DNA of 64,000 nucleotides. Source: Stenotrophomonas pavanii. Its GTDB lineage: Bacteria; Pseudomonadota; Gammaproteobacteria; Xanthomonadales; Xanthomonadaceae. Every line of letters starts with the position of its first letter. Within the stretch, counting starts at the first letter, position 1. Below are positions 63,876 through 64,000 of this stretch, piece by piece. The position numbers were made by a program, and so were the translations under genes. Location: NCBI RefSeq assembly GCF_900101175.1, contig NZ_FNFQ01000002.1, positions 244,203-308,202 of the forward strand. The letters are read 5' to 3'. The notes under the pieces were generated by a model. The model saw only the letters and a program-made list of their open reading frames with translations, searched no databases and was not told the DNA's origin.

Positions 63876-63973
63876 CCCTGTCATCTTTTGACAGCGCCGC
63901 GATGCCCGCAGGCGGACCCTGCATTCGCCACACGTCTTCATGGCAGAACATCGATTGCTGCGGGAGATTCGAG

Positions 63974-64000
63974 ATGCGTGAATCGCCGATGGTGGGCCTG
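63974..64000 (+). CDS. Possible gene start cut by the window edge
   Basis: ATG at 63974, nine bases after GGGAG, opens a frame MRESPMVGL that is still open at the last base. Only nine codons are visible, so no function can be given. It would be divergent from the TpsB operon. Confidence 0.35.

Overview
The window looks like chromosomal DNA of a Stenotrophomonas (S. maltophilia complex). GC and third-codon-position GC are high throughout. Many intergenic palindromes begin with GTAG, as the SMAG/REP family of this genus does. There is an L1-type subclass B3 metallo-beta-lactamase gene, which is a genus hallmark. I see no rRNA, tRNA, CRISPR array, integrase or transposase. The DNA reads as core or lineage-accessory chromosome rather than a mobile island. 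About 61 protein genes can be supported.

Layout. 0.15-1.8 kb: histidine kinase plus FixJ-like regulator. 1.9-2.7 kb: DUF3224 protein and a small EamA transporter. 3.0-7.2 kb: a three-gene operon of unknown function (TelA-like coiled-coil protein, DUF6384 membrane protein, Ser-rich coiled-coil protein). 7.2-8.6 kb: LtrA and a small membrane protein. 8.8-9.7 kb: blaL1. 9.8-14.2 kb: FdhF/YdeP-like molybdoenzyme with two secreted Cys-rich or DUF411 copper-type proteins, divergent from fdhD. 14.2-18.1 kb: AhpD-like protein with AraC regulator, then an MFS drug exporter with a TetR regulator and a strong operator. 18.2-23.1 kb: a Zrg-type zinc operon (DUF2796, ABC ATPase and permease, two DUF3299 proteins, one unknown) sharing a Zur-like box with a divergent MerC-domain gene. 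23.1-23.5 kb: four tandem SMAG doublets.

23.5-29.4 kb: LysR/dkgB, LLM oxidoreductase, secreted cyclase, MoaF-like protein, then LysR and SDR. 29.5-37.1 kb: CzcCBA-type heavy-metal RND efflux divergent from its two-component system. 37.2-39.5 kb: GH92 mannosidase. 39.5-40.0 kb: a structured, gene-free segment. 40.0-46.2 kb: small proteins, ProP-like transporter, Phd/zeta toxin-antitoxin pair, and a frameshifted HWE kinase with a response regulator.

46.4-53.6 kb: a FecI/FecR-controlled TonB receptor, a HphA-like secreted hemophore and a Slam outer-membrane translocon, which together suggest Slam-dependent heme capture. 53.7-57.3 kb: LysR, pirin, isochorismatase-fold, OsmC and an orphan Phd-like protein. 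57.4-63.8 kb: TpsB transporter, a DUF2341/LamG-ExbB fusion, ExbD, TonB and a porin, behind a possible Pho box.

The most notable signals are the hemophore locus with a hairpin that would hide the TonB-receptor ribosome-binding site; the TpsB operon with a dedicated lectin-fused proton channel; the zinc operon with a bidirectional Zur box abutting a possibly leaderless gene; the TelA-like/DUF6384 trio; and SMAG elements whose GTAG head serves as the stop codon of neighbouring genes. All assignments come from reading the sequence by eye; no database search was run.
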